A stretch of 64,000 nt of DNA from positions 124,001-188,000 of the forward strand of contig NZ_BNAY01000009.1 of assembly GCF_014654365.1 (NCBI RefSeq), in the 5' to 3' direction. Of this stretch, positions 25,093 to 33,495 are shown piece after piece. The first letter of the stretch is position 1; every line of letters begins with the position of its first letter. The translations under genes were made by a program, and so were the position numbers. The DNA is from Amycolatopsis oliviviridis (GTDB lineage: Bacteria > Actinomycetota > Actinomycetes > Mycobacteriales > Pseudonocardiaceae). The notes below the pieces were generated by a model. That model did no database searches, had not been told where the DNA came from, and saw only the letters and a program-made list of their open reading frames with translations.

Positions 25093-25844
25093 CCGAGTAC
25101 ACCTCCGACGAGATGATGAGCGTCGCCGCCGCTCGCGCGCTCGGCGACGGGATGTCCTGTTTCGTGGGCATCGGCCTGCCCAGCACGGCCGCCAACCTGG
25201 CCCGCCGCGGGCACGCCCCGAACCTCACGCTGATCTACGAATCCGGCTGCCTCGGCGCCAAACCGACCCGGCTCCCGCTGTCCATCGGCGACGGCGAACT
25301 CGCCGACACCGCGGACGCCGTGGTCAGCGTCCCCGAGGTCTTCAACTACTGGCTCCAGCCCGGCCGGATCGACGTCGGCTTCCTCGGCGCCGCCCAGCTG
25401 GACAGGTTCGGCAACATCAACACCACCGTGATCGGCCCGGACTACGCCAATCCCAAGGTGCGCCTCCCCGGGGCGGGCGGCGCGCCGGAGATCGCCGCGT
25501 CCTGCCGCGAGGTGTTCGTGGTGCTGCGGCAGAGCACCCGCACGTTCGTCGAGAAGGTCGACTTCGTGACCTCGTTCGGGCACGGCACCGGCAAGGGCGA
25601 TCGCGAACGGCTCGGTCTCCCCGGCGCCGGGCCGACGCTGGTGGTCACCGACCTCGGCCTGATGCGGCCCGACCCCGAAACCGCCGAGCTCACGCTCACC
25701 GAGGTACACCCCGGGGTCGACGTCGATCAGGTCGTCGCGGCGACCGGGTGGAAACTGAAGGTGGCGGGCGACCTGGTAACCACCCCGGCGCCGACCGAGG
25801 CAGAACTCCGCATCCTCCGAGACCTCAAAAGGGCGAGCGCATGA
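25089..25844 (+). CDS. pcaJ: 3-oxoadipate CoA-transferase, subunit B
   Basis: A 251-residue beta chain. The catalytic glutamate is expected in LIYESGCLG; FVGIGLPSTAANLARR before it and NYWLQPGRIDVGFLGAAQLDRFGN after it are conserved blocks. The ATG overlaps the stop of subunit A (ATGA), which indicates stoichiometric translation. The enzyme acts in the cytosol in the lower part of the protocatechuate pathway. Confidence 0.87.
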   Translation: MTEYTSDEMMSVAAARALGDGMSCFVGIGLPSTAANLARRGHAPNLTLIYESGCLGAKPTRLPLSIGDGELADTADAVVSVPEVFNYWLQPGRIDVGFLGAAQLDRFGNINTTVIGPDYANPKVRLPGAGGAPEIAASCREVFVVLRQSTRTFVEKVDFVTSFGHGTGKGDRERLGLPGAGPTLVVTDLGLMRPDPETAELTLTEVHPGVDVDQVVAATGWKLKVAGDLVTTPAPTEAELRILRDLKRASA

Positions 25845-27016
25845 CCGACGTCTTCCTGTTCGACGCCATCCGTACCCCGTTCGGCAAGTACGGCGGTGCG
25901 CTGTCCGGGGTCCGCCCCGACGACCTCGCCGCCACCGTGCTGCGGGCACTGGCCGAGCGCAACGACCTCGACCCGGCGACCGTGGACGAGGTCGTGCTCG
26001 GTGACGCCAACGGCGCGGGCGAGGACAACCGGAACGTCGCGCGGATGGCGGCGCTGCTGGCGGGCTGGCCGACGACCGTGCCCGGTGCCACGGTCAACCG
26101 GCTGTGCGGCTCCGGCCTCGACGCCGTCATGCAGGCGAGCCGGTCGGTCCAGGTCGGCGACGCCTCGCTCGCCGTCGCGGGCGGGGTCGAGTCGATGAGC
26201 CGCTCGCCGCTGGTCATGCAGAAGCCGGAGAAGGCCTTCCCGGCGGGCAACCAGACCCTGTACTCCACCGCGCTGGGCTGGCGCATGGTCAACCCGGCGA
26301 TGCCCGAGCAGTGGACGGTCTCGCTCGGCGAGTCCACCGAACTGCTCGCCGAGCGCTACGGCATCGGCCGCGACGAGCAGGACGCGTTCGCCGTCCGCAG
26401 TCACGTCAACGCCGCCCGCGCCTGGGACGAAGGGTTCTACGACGATCACGTCGTTCCCGTGGAGGGCGTCGAACTCAAGCGTGACGAAGGCATCCGGCCG
26501 GACTCCAGCCCGGAAAAGCTCGCGAAGCTCAAGCCGGTCTTCCGTCCACAAGGGACGGTCACGGCCGCGAACGCGTCGCCGCTCAACGACGGCGCTTCCG
26601 CGTTGCTGCTCGGCGACGAGGCGGCCGGGAAACGGCTCGGCAAGGCGCCCTTGGCCCGGATCGCCGGCCGCGGCGCGGCGGGTGTCGACCCCGACGTCTT
26701 CGGCATCGGCCCGGTGCGCGCGGCCGAGATCGCCCTGGAGCGGGCCGGGATCGGCTGGGAGGACCTGGCGGCGGTCGAACTGAACGAGGCCTTCGCCGCG
26801 CAGTCGCTGGCCTGCCTGCGCGACTGGGCGAAACTCGACCCCGCGATCGTCAACGTGAACGGCGGCGCGATCGCGATCGGGCATCCGCTGGGCGCTTCCG
26901 GCGGCCGGATCCTCGGCACCCTGGCCCACCACCTGCGCCGCACCGGCGGCCGCTGGGGACTGGCCGCGATCTGCATCGGCGTCGGCCAGGGGCTGGCCGT
27001 CGTCCTCGAAGCCTGA
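25841..27016 (+). CDS. pcaF: 3-oxoadipyl-CoA thiolase
   Basis: A 391-residue thiolase of usual family length. The nucleophilic cysteine is in VNRLCGSGLDAV near 89, the catalytic histidine in AIGHPLGASGGR near 350, and the second cysteine in AAICIGVGQG near 380. It cleaves 3-oxoadipyl-CoA to succinyl-CoA and acetyl-CoA. The position directly after the CoA-transferase genes, with ATGA overlap, supports this substrate over acetoacetyl-CoA. Confidence 0.9.
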   Translation: MTDVFLFDAIRTPFGKYGGALSGVRPDDLAATVLRALAERNDLDPATVDEVVLGDANGAGEDNRNVARMAALLAGWPTTVPGATVNRLCGSGLDAVMQASRSVQVGDASLAVAGGVESMSRSPLVMQKPEKAFPAGNQTLYSTALGWRMVNPAMPEQWTVSLGESTELLAERYGIGRDEQDAFAVRSHVNAARAWDEGFYDDHVVPVEGVELKRDEGIRPDSSPEKLAKLKPVFRPQGTVTAANASPLNDGASALLLGDEAAGKRLGKAPLARIAGRGAAGVDPDVFGIGPVRAAEIALERAGIGWEDLAAVELNEAFAAQSLACLRDWAKLDPAIVNVNGGAIAIGHPLGASGGRILGTLAHHLRRTGGRWGLAAICIGVGQGLAVVLEA

Positions 27017-27046
27017 GCTCACCGACCCGCGCCCGGAGGAGGCAGT

Positions 27047-27781
27047 ATGTCCGCACCCGCAGAACTGAGGCTCCCGCGCTACCGGCGCGATCCGGAGGGC
27101 ACGCATCCGCCGCTCGACTACGCCGGTTACCGGTCGACGGCGCTGCGGCACCCCAAGGAACCGCTGATCGTGCTCCCGCATCTGCTGACCGAGGTCACCG
27201 GGCCCGCACTGGGGCCGGGGCGGATCGGCGAGTTCGACAACGACCTCACGAAGGGGCACGAGGGGGAGCCGCAAGGGCAGCGGATCATCGTCACCGGACG
27301 CCTGCTCGACGGTGACGGGCGGCCGATCCGGGATTCGCTCGTGGAGATCTGGCAGGCGAACGCGGGCGGCCGCTACCGGCACACCGGGGACCGCTGGCCG
27401 TCGCCGATCGACCCCAACTTCGACGGCGCGGGCCGGACCCTGACCGACGGCGAAGGGCGCTACACCTTCACCACCGTCAAACCGGGCGCGTACCCGTGGA
27501 AGAACCACGACAACGCCTGGCGGCCGGCGCACATCCACTTCTCCGTCTTCGGCAGCGCGTTCACCCAGCGGCTGGTCACCCAGATGTACTTCCCGGAAGA
27601 CCCGCTGTTCTCGCAGGACCCGATCTTCAACTCCATCCCGGACGAGAAGGCGCGGCAGCGGATGATCGCGCGGTTCGACCTGGACCGCACCGAAGCCGAA
27701 TGGGCGCTGGCCTTCCAGTTCGACATCGTCGTGCGCGGCCGCGAGGCGTCGGTCTTCGAAGACGAGGAGGACGAGCACTGA
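27047..27781 (+). CDS. pcaH: protocatechuate 3,4-dioxygenase beta subunit
   Basis: A 244-residue intradiol dioxygenase chain that carries the iron. The four expected ligands are visible: Tyr in GGRYRH, Tyr in PGAYPWKN, and two His in RPAHIHFSV. The N-terminus has the usual beta-subunit block YRSTALRHPKEPL. It opens the ring of protocatechuate to 3-carboxy-cis,cis-muconate. GGAGGAGG stands before the ATG, 30 bases after pcaF. The stop overlaps the start of pcaG. Confidence 0.93.
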   Translation: MSAPAELRLPRYRRDPEGTHPPLDYAGYRSTALRHPKEPLIVLPHLLTEVTGPALGPGRIGEFDNDLTKGHEGEPQGQRIIVTGRLLDGDGRPIRDSLVEIWQANAGGRYRHTGDRWPSPIDPNFDGAGRTLTDGEGRYTFTTVKPGAYPWKNHDNAWRPAHIHFSVFGSAFTQRLVTQMYFPEDPLFSQDPIFNSIPDEKARQRMIARFDLDRTEAEWALAFQFDIVVRGREASVFEDEEDEH

Positions 27782-28329
27782 TGCCGGAGACGACGCCTTC
27801 CCAGACCGTCGGCCCGTACCTGTCCATCGGCCTGCCCTGGCCGGACGGGCCGGACGTCGTCCCCGCGGGCGAACCGGCCGCGATCCGGATCCACGGCCGG
27901 GTCCTCGACGGCGCGGGCGACCCGGTCCCGGACGCGATGATCGAGACCTGGCAGGCCGACGCCGACGGCCGGTTCGACCACCCCGACGACCCGCGCGGAG
28001 CCGTCGCGAGCGGGTTCCGGGGCTTCGGCCGCTGCCCGACCGACCCGGGCGGGAACTACGAGATCCGGACGGTCATGCCCGGCTCGCTGCCCGGTCCGGC
28101 GGGCAGCACGCAGGCGCCGCACATCGACGTCTCGGTGCTCGCCCGCGGCCTCCTGCATCGCGTCGTCACCCGGATCTACTTCGAGGACAACGACAATTCC
28201 GAGGACCCGGTGCTGGCCTCGGTCCCAGAAGCCCGCCGGGGCACCTTGATCGCCACCAGGACGGACGAGGGCTACCGGTTCGACGTCCGGCTGCAGGGCG
28301 AGGGCGAGACGGTGTTCTTCGATGTCTGA
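27781..28329 (+). CDS. pcaG: protocatechuate 3,4-dioxygenase alpha subunit
   Basis: A 182-residue chain of the same fold as PcaH without the iron ligands. SQTVGPYLSIGLPW near the start, MIETWQADADGRF, and RIYFEDNDNSEDPVL near the end are characteristic of the alpha subunit. The ATG shares one base with the pcaH stop (TGATG). Its end overlaps pcaD by eight bases. Confidence 0.92.
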   Translation: MPETTPSQTVGPYLSIGLPWPDGPDVVPAGEPAAIRIHGRVLDGAGDPVPDAMIETWQADADGRFDHPDDPRGAVASGFRGFGRCPTDPGGNYEIRTVMPGSLPGPAGSTQAPHIDVSVLARGLLHRVVTRIYFEDNDNSEDPVLASVPEARRGTLIATRTDEGYRFDVRLQGEGETVFFDV

Positions 28330-29101
28330 CCAGGTGAAGGTGTACAGCGTCGCGGAAGGGCCCGCGGACGGCCCGGTCGTGGTACTCAGCGGATCGCTCG
28401 GCAGCGATCACCGAATGTGGGAACCGCAGGTGAAGCCCTTGGTGGAAAAGGGTTTCCGGGTCATCCGGTACGACACCCGCGGGCACGGCGCGTCCCCGGT
28501 GCCGCCAGGGCCGTACACGCTCGAAGATCTCGGCCGCGACCTGCTCGCGCTGCTCGACGAACACGGCGTCGAACGCGCCCACGTCGTCGGGCTTTCGCTC
28601 GGCGGCATGACCGGGATGTGGCTCGGCGTGAACGCGCCGGACCGGATCGGGAGTCTCGTGCTGTGCTGCACGTCCGCGAAGCTCGGGCCGCCGGGTATGT
28701 GGGCGGACAGGGCGAAGACGGTCCGCGAGAACGGCACCGGATCGGTCGCCGAGGCCGGGGTCGGCCGCTGGGTGACCGCCGGATACGCCACCGCCTACCC
28801 CGAGCGGGCCGGGTACCTGCGCGAGATGATCGCGAACGTCCCCGCCGAGGGCTACGCGTCGTCGTGTCAGGCCATCGAACGGATGGACCTCGTCGGCGAA
28901 CTGCCCAAGATCGCGGCGCGGACCCTGGTCATCGCCGGGGCCGAGGATCCGGCCACCCCGGTCGAGCACGCCGAGGTGATCGTGGGCGGCATCCCGGACG
29001 CGCGGCTCGAGGTCGTCGAAGGCGCCGCGCACCTCGGGAGTTTCGAACAGCCGGAGCGGTTCACCGCGCTGATCCTCGAACACCTGGAGGTGGCCCGATG
29101 A
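28322..29101 (+). CDS. pcaD: 3-oxoadipate enol-lactonase
   Basis: A 259-residue alpha/beta hydrolase. The nucleophile elbow is GLSLGG near 97, the histidine is in GAAHLGSFEQPE near the end, and the aspartate is expected in AGAEDPATP. It hydrolyses 3-oxoadipate enol-lactone to 3-oxoadipate. In many actinobacteria this enzyme is fused to the decarboxylase as PcaL; here the two are separate genes with ATGA overlap. Confidence 0.9.
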   Translation: MSDQVKVYSVAEGPADGPVVVLSGSLGSDHRMWEPQVKPLVEKGFRVIRYDTRGHGASPVPPGPYTLEDLGRDLLALLDEHGVERAHVVGLSLGGMTGMWLGVNAPDRIGSLVLCCTSAKLGPPGMWADRAKTVRENGTGSVAEAGVGRWVTAGYATAYPERAGYLREMIANVPAEGYASSCQAIERMDLVGELPKIAARTLVIAGAEDPATPVEHAEVIVGGIPDARLEVVEGAAHLGSFEQPERFTALILEHLEVAR

Positions 29102-29502
29102 GCAAAGACCTTTACGAGACAGGCATGCGAGTGCGCCGCGAAGTCCTCGGCGACGCGCACGTCGATCGGGCGGTGGCCCGCACCACCGAGTTCAGCCGTC
29201 CGTTCCAGGACTACATCACCCGGGGCGCGTGGGGTTCGGTCTGGTCGCGCGACGGGCTCGACCGCAAGACCCGCAGCTGTGTCACGCTGGCCGCGCTCAC
29301 CGCGCTGTACGCCCACGACGAGCTCGCGATGCACGTCCGGGCCGCCGTCCACAATGGACTCACCGCCGAAGAGATCTCCGAGGTCCTGCTGCACACCGCC
29401 GTCTACACCGGCGCCCCGGCCGCCAACGCGGCGTTCGCCGTCGCGCAGCGGGTACTGGCCGAACTCGGTGAGCCTGCCGCCAAGGAGGAGGGTGACGGTT
29501 AG
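29098..29502 (+). CDS. pcaC: 4-carboxymuconolactone decarboxylase
   Basis: A 134-residue AhpD-like-fold enzyme. GMRVRREVLGDAHVDRA at the start, ITRGAWGSVWSRDGLD in the middle, and EEISEVLLHTAVYTGAPAAN near the end are the family blocks. It removes CO2 from 4-carboxymuconolactone, giving the enol-lactone for PcaD. The ATG overlaps the pcaD stop. PcaB, which should supply its substrate, is not in this cluster. Confidence 0.92.
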   Translation: MSKDLYETGMRVRREVLGDAHVDRAVARTTEFSRPFQDYITRGAWGSVWSRDGLDRKTRSCVTLAALTALYAHDELAMHVRAAVHNGLTAEEISEVLLHTAVYTGAPAANAAFAVAQRVLAELGEPAAKEEGDG

Positions 29503-29511
29503 GGTTCTCCT

Positions 29512-30318
29512 ATGGACGAAGGCGAGGTGACCGAGCGCGGAGCGCACCATGTCCAGTCGCTGGAGCGCGGGCTGGCCGTGATCAAGGCGTTCAACGCGGA
29601 CGCGGCGGAACTCACGCTGAGCGACGTCGCCCGTTCCACCGGGCTGACCAGGGCGGCGGCCCGCCGGTTCCTGCTCACCCTCGTCGACCTCGGGTACGTG
29701 CGCACGGACGGCAAGTACTTCTCGCTCACCGCGCGGGTCCTCGAACTCGGCTACTCGTACCTGTCGAGCCTGTCGCTGCCGGAGGTCGCCCAGCCGCATC
29801 TCGAACGGCTGTCCGCCGACGTGCACGAGTCGAGTTCGGTCTCGGTGCTCGAAGGCCTGGACATCGTCTACGTCGCCCGCGTGGCCGTTTCGCGGATCAT
29901 GACCGTCAGCATCAACGTCGGCACCCGCTTCCCGGCCCACGCGACGTCGATGGGACATGTGCTGCTGGCCGACCTCGAAGGCGAAGACCTGCACGGCTAC
30001 TTCGACGCGGCCAAGCTCGAAAAACTGACCGCGCGCACGCTGACCAGGCAAAAGGACCTGATCGCCGAGCTGGAAAAGGTCTACCGGCAGGGTTACGCGA
30101 TGGTCGACCAGGAACTCGAAGAGGGTCTCCGTTCGATCGCCGCGCCGATCCGGGACCGGCGCGGCAAGGTCGTGGCCGCGGTGAACCTCTCCACCCACGC
30201 CAGCCGGACGACGCCCGAGTCGGTCGAGCACGAACTGCTGCCGTCGCTGCTCGAGACGGCCCGCGCCATCGAGGCCGATCTGGCTTCGGCGCCACCGACC
30301 AGAGCCAGCCATGGCTGA
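29512..30318 (+). CDS. pcaR: IclR-family regulator, PcaR-like
   Basis: A 268-residue regulator. An N-terminal winged helix reads QSLERGLAVIKAFNADAAELTLSDVARSTGLTRAAARRFL; an IclR effector domain follows from about 85, with VGTRFPAHATSMGHVLLA as its hallmark. PcaR-type proteins activate or repress pca operons in response to 3-oxoadipate or protocatechuate. It is read in the same direction, ten bases after pcaC, and overlaps the next gene by eight bases. Confidence 0.9.
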   Translation: MDEGEVTERGAHHVQSLERGLAVIKAFNADAAELTLSDVARSTGLTRAAARRFLLTLVDLGYVRTDGKYFSLTARVLELGYSYLSSLSLPEVAQPHLERLSADVHESSSVSVLEGLDIVYVARVAVSRIMTVSINVGTRFPAHATSMGHVLLADLEGEDLHGYFDAAKLEKLTARTLTRQKDLIAELEKVYRQGYAMVDQELEEGLRSIAAPIRDRRGKVVAAVNLSTHASRTTPESVEHELLPSLLETARAIEADLASAPPTRASHG

Positions 30319-30880
30319 GGTCGCAGGGCTGCTGCTCGCGGCCGGGGCCGGGCGCCGGTTCGGCGGGCCGAAGGCGCTGGCAGTCCTCGACGGCGAGCCG
30401 TTCGTCGTCCGGGCCCTGCGGGTGCTCGCCGACGCCGGCTGCGCGCCGGTCCGGGTGGTGCTGGGCGCTTCGGCAGGCGAAGTCCGCGCGTTGCTGCCCG
30501 AACCCGGGTCCGCGATCGTGGCCGAAGACTGGGAATCCGGCATGGGCGCGTCCCTGCGCGCGGGACTGAAGGCCTTGGAAGCGACCGGCGCCGAAGCCAC
30601 CGTCGTGCACCTCGTGGACCTGCCCGGGGTCGGTACCGAAGTGGTGCGCCGGGTCGCGGCCGGGGCGGGCGAGAACACCGTCGCGCGCGCCGCGTACGAC
30701 GGCGTCCCCGGTCATCCGGTGGTGCTCGGCCGCCGCTGGTGGCCGGAGATCGTGGCGGGCGCGTCCGGGGACAAGGGCGCGCGGGACTGGCTCAAAGGCC
30801 GTCCGGATCTGCGGCTCGTCGAATGCGATGACCTCGGCACCGGACACGATGTGGACCGCCGCGAGGATCTTCCAGGCTGA
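30311..30880 (+). CDS. mocA: MobA-like nucleotidyltransferase, probable molybdenum cofactor cytidylyltransferase
   Basis: A 189-residue NTP-transferase. The nucleotide-binding motif is LLLAAGAGRRFGGPKAL at 8-24; VHLVDLPGVG near 100 carries the metal-binding aspartate, and GHPVVLGRRWW follows. MocA makes the cytosine dinucleotide form of the Mo cofactor needed by CO-dehydrogenase- and xanthine-dehydrogenase-type enzymes. It fits the coxD, coxE, xdhC and coxSLM genes that follow. The start overlaps the end of pcaR, which suggests read-through from the pca operon. Confidence 0.85.
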   Translation: MAEVAGLLLAAGAGRRFGGPKALAVLDGEPFVVRALRVLADAGCAPVRVVLGASAGEVRALLPEPGSAIVAEDWESGMGASLRAGLKALEATGAEATVVHLVDLPGVGTEVVRRVAAGAGENTVARAAYDGVPGHPVVLGRRWWPEIVAGASGDKGARDWLKGRPDLRLVECDDLGTGHDVDRREDLPG

Positions 30881-30911
30881 TCTCCCGCTCCCCGAGGCTT
30901 ACGATCGGGGC

Positions 30912-31784
30912 GTGACCGTCGAATCGCCGGAGAAGCTGGCCGAAGCCCTCGAATCGGTCGGCTACCTCGCCGACGACGGCATCGCCACGGCGGGATTCCT
31001 CGCGCTGCGGCTCGGCCGCCCGCTGTTCTGCGAGGGCGAACCGGGCACCGGTAAGACCTCGCTCGCGCTCGGACTGGCCGAAGCGCTCGGCCTGCCGCTC
31101 ATCCGGCTTCAATGCCACGAGGGGATCGACGCGGCGCAGGCACTGTACGAATGGGACTTCCCCCGTCAGTTGCTGCATCTGCGGACGCTCGAAGCGGCCG
31201 GCGGGGGCGGCCTCGACGTCGAGGCCGCCGAACAGTCCCTCTACACCGAACGGTTCCTGCTCTCCCGGCCGCTGCTCAAGGCGTTGCAGACGGCGCCGTG
31301 TGTGCTGCTGGTCGACGAGATCGACCGTGCCGACGACGAGTTCGAAGCCTTCCTGCTGCAACTCCTCGACGAGAACGCGGTGACCATCCCCGAGTTCGGC
31401 GAGGTGCGCGCCGAACACCCGCCGCTCGTGGTGCTCACCTCCAACCGGACGCGGGAAGTGCACGACGCGCTGAAGCGCCGCTGCCTCTATCACTGGCTGG
31501 AGCATCCGGACCTCGGCCGTGAGATCGAGATCCTGCGCCGCAAGATCCCGGACCTGGGCGAAAGGCTCGCGGCACAGGTCGCGGCCGCGGTGCACCGGCT
31601 CCGTGAGATGGAGTTGCTGAAACCGCCCGGGGTGGCGGAATCCCTCGACTGGGCTCAGGCGCTCCTCGCGCTGGGGATGTCCGAACTGGACGCCGCGGCC
31701 GGCGCGCGAACGCTCGGTTCGGTGCTCAAGTACAGCGAGGACCTCGACCGGGTCCGCGCCAAATTGGACAAACTGCTCGCCTGA
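30912..31784 (+). CDS. coxD: MoxR-type AAA+ ATPase, CoxD-like
   Basis: A 290-residue AAA+ protein. Walker A is EGEPGTGKTSLA near 43, Walker B is CVLLVDEIDRAD near 135, and the sensor 1 position is VVLTSNRTRE. CoxD proteins are chaperone-like ATPases that help insert sulfur and copper into the active site of CO dehydrogenase in Oligotropha. The GTG at 30912 is chosen because the earlier in-frame ATG at 30828 lies inside mocA and adds a non-family extension. Confidence 0.87.
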   Translation: MTVESPEKLAEALESVGYLADDGIATAGFLALRLGRPLFCEGEPGTGKTSLALGLAEALGLPLIRLQCHEGIDAAQALYEWDFPRQLLHLRTLEAAGGGGLDVEAAEQSLYTERFLLSRPLLKALQTAPCVLLVDEIDRADDEFEAFLLQLLDENAVTIPEFGEVRAEHPPLVVLTSNRTREVHDALKRRCLYHWLEHPDLGREIEILRRKIPDLGERLAAQVAAAVHRLREMELLKPPGVAESLDWAQALLALGMSELDAAAGARTLGSVLKYSEDLDRVRAKLDKLLA

Positions 31785-31797
31785 CGATCCCTGGAGA

Positions 31798-32817
31798 TCA
31801 GCGGCGCCGCAACGACGCGTCGAGCAGCGCGGGCGGCGTGTCGTGCTTCTCCTCCGGGGCGAGATCCGTGCCCGGGGCGACGATCCCGTCGATCGCGTCC
31901 AGGACGTCCGCCGAGAGCACCGTGTCCGCGGCGGCGAGCTGCGACTCCAGATGCGCCAGTGTGCGCGGGCCGATGATCGCGCTCGTCACGCCCGGATGCG
32001 CGACGACGAAGCCCAGCGCGAGCTGGATCAGGCTCAGCCCGGCCTGATCGGCGACCTTGGCCAGCCGCTCGACGGCTTCCAGCCGGGCCCGGTTGCCCGG
32101 CCGGGTCAGGTCGAAACGCTGCGGAAGGACCGCGGAACGATTCGTGCTGATCTCGCGGCCTTCCCGGATCGCGCCGGACAGCCAGCCGGACGCCAGCGGG
32201 CTCCACGCCAGCACGCCCATCCCGTACTCCTCGGTCACCGGCAGCACATGCGTTTCGATACCGCGCTGCAGGATCGAGTAGCCGGGCTGTTCGGTGACGT
32301 ACCGGCTCAGGTGGTGTTCGCGGGCGGCCCACTGGGCCTGCACGATCCGGTACGCGGGGAAGGTCGACGAGCCGAAGTAGCGGATCTTCCCCGCACGCTG
32401 CAGATCGGTCAGCGCCGAGAGGGTCTCCTCGTCGCCGGTCTTCGGGTCCCAGCGGTGGATCTGGTAGAGATCGACGTGGTCGACGCCGAGACGGCGCAGG
32501 CTGTCGTCAAGTTCGGTGACCAGCCACCGGCGCGACGCGCCCTGGTGGTTGCGCTCGTCGCTCATCGGCAGGGCGGCCTTCGTGGCCAGCACGATGTCGT
32601 CGCGGCGCCCCGCGATGGCCTTGCCGACCATCTTCTCCGAGTCGCCGGCGCTGTACATGTCGGCGGTGTCGATGACGTTGATCCCGCCCGCCAGGGCGGC
32701 GTCGACGATGGCGGTGGCCTCGTCCTGGGTGGTGCGCCCGATCGCGCCGAAGTTCATCGCGCCGAGCGCGAGGGTGCTGACCTGCACACCGGTCCTGCCC
32801 AAGGTGCGGTACTGCAT
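31798..32817 (-). CDS. aldo/keto reductase
   Basis: A 339-residue TIM-barrel oxidoreductase of the AKR11/12-like type. The tetrad is visible as Asp and Tyr in VIDTADMYSAGDSE, Lys in VLATKAAL and His in YQIHRWDP. The substrate is unknown. ATG at 32817 has GGAGGAC seven bases upstream, better than the ATG at 32832. It is divergent from a TetR gene with two inverted operator-like sites between them. Both look unrelated to the flanking cox genes and split that cluster. Confidence 0.87.
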   Translation of the reverse strand: MQYRTLGRTGVQVSTLALGAMNFGAIGRTTQDEATAIVDAALAGGINVIDTADMYSAGDSEKMVGKAIAGRRDDIVLATKAALPMSDERNHQGASRRWLVTELDDSLRRLGVDHVDLYQIHRWDPKTGDEETLSALTDLQRAGKIRYFGSSTFPAYRIVQAQWAAREHHLSRYVTEQPGYSILQRGIETHVLPVTEEYGMGVLAWSPLASGWLSGAIREGREISTNRSAVLPQRFDLTRPGNRARLEAVERLAKVADQAGLSLIQLALGFVVAHPGVTSAIIGPRTLAHLESQLAAADTVLSADVLDAIDGIVAPGTDLAPEEKHDTPPALLDASLRRR

Positions 32818-32844
32818 GACGGTGTCCTCCATGGCAAGATAAGC

Positions 32845-32889
32845 AAGCGGAACATTGCTCCGCTAACGATACGGAGCACTGTTCCGCTT
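32845..32889. promoter_or_regulatory. paired TetR operator between AKR and TetR genes
   Basis: Two 18-base sites, 32845-32862 and 32872-32889, are inverted copies of each other with one mismatch, nine bases apart. Each half contains the near-palindrome GGAACATTGCTCC or GGAGCACTGTTCC. Their position in the divergent promoter points to autoregulation by the adjacent TetR and control of the aldo/keto reductase. Confidence 0.75.
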
Positions 32890-32928
32890 GGCAACCCCGG
32901 TGGCGGGCGCGGTGACGAAGGAGCGGCG

Positions 32929-33495
32929 ATGAGCGAAGAAGGCACCAAAGGCAAACGCGCGGACGCCCGGCGCAACGAGAAGACCCTGCTCGACGCGGCC
33001 GCCGCCGTCTTCGTCACCTCGGGTGTCGAGGCACCGGTCCGCGACATCGCGGCCAAGGCGGGCGTCGGGATGGGCACGATCTACCGGCATTTCCCGACCA
33101 GGGCCGACCTCATCATCGCCGTCTACCGGCACCAGGTCGACGCTTGCGCCGAAGCCGGGCCGGAACTGCTGGAGTCGAGCGATTCCCCGTACGAGGCGCT
33201 ACGGCGCTGGATCGACCTCTTCGTCGATTTCCTGGTCACCAAACACGGCCTGGCCGCGGTCCTCCAATCGGACAACGCCGGGTTCGAGACGCTGCACACC
33301 TACTTCCTCGACACCCTCTTGCCGGTGTGCGCCCGGCTGCTCGGCGCCGCGGCGAAGGCCGGTGAGATCCGCTCCGACCTGGAGGCGCTCGAAGTCATGC
33401 GCGGTGTCGGGAACCTCTGCATCGGCGCGGAAACCGATCCCCGCTACAACGCGCGCAAGATGGTCGAGGTTCTCATCGCGGGCCTGAAACCCTAG
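32929..33495 (+). CDS. TetR-family regulator
   Basis: A 188-residue regulator. An N-terminal helix-turn-helix reads APVRDIAAKAGVGMGTIYRHFPTRADLI near residues 33-60, and the C-terminal part resembles the SbtR-like TetR group (DLFVDFLVTKHGLAAVL). AAGGAG lies six bases before the ATG. It most likely represses the divergent aldo/keto reductase through the paired operator. Its stop overlaps the stop of the convergent nucleoside hydrolase within CTAG. Confidence 0.87.
   Translation: MSEEGTKGKRADARRNEKTLLDAAAAVFVTSGVEAPVRDIAAKAGVGMGTIYRHFPTRADLIIAVYRHQVDACAEAGPELLESSDSPYEALRRWIDLFVDFLVTKHGLAAVLQSDNAGFETLHTYFLDTLLPVCARLLGAAAKAGEIRSDLEALEVMRGVGNLCIGAETDPRYNARKMVEVLIAGLKP

Noticed and set aside
28322..29502. 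PcaL-type fusion of lactonase and decarboxylase
   Set aside because: pcaD has its own TGA and pcaC its own ATG in an ATGA overlap in a different frame, so they are two proteins.
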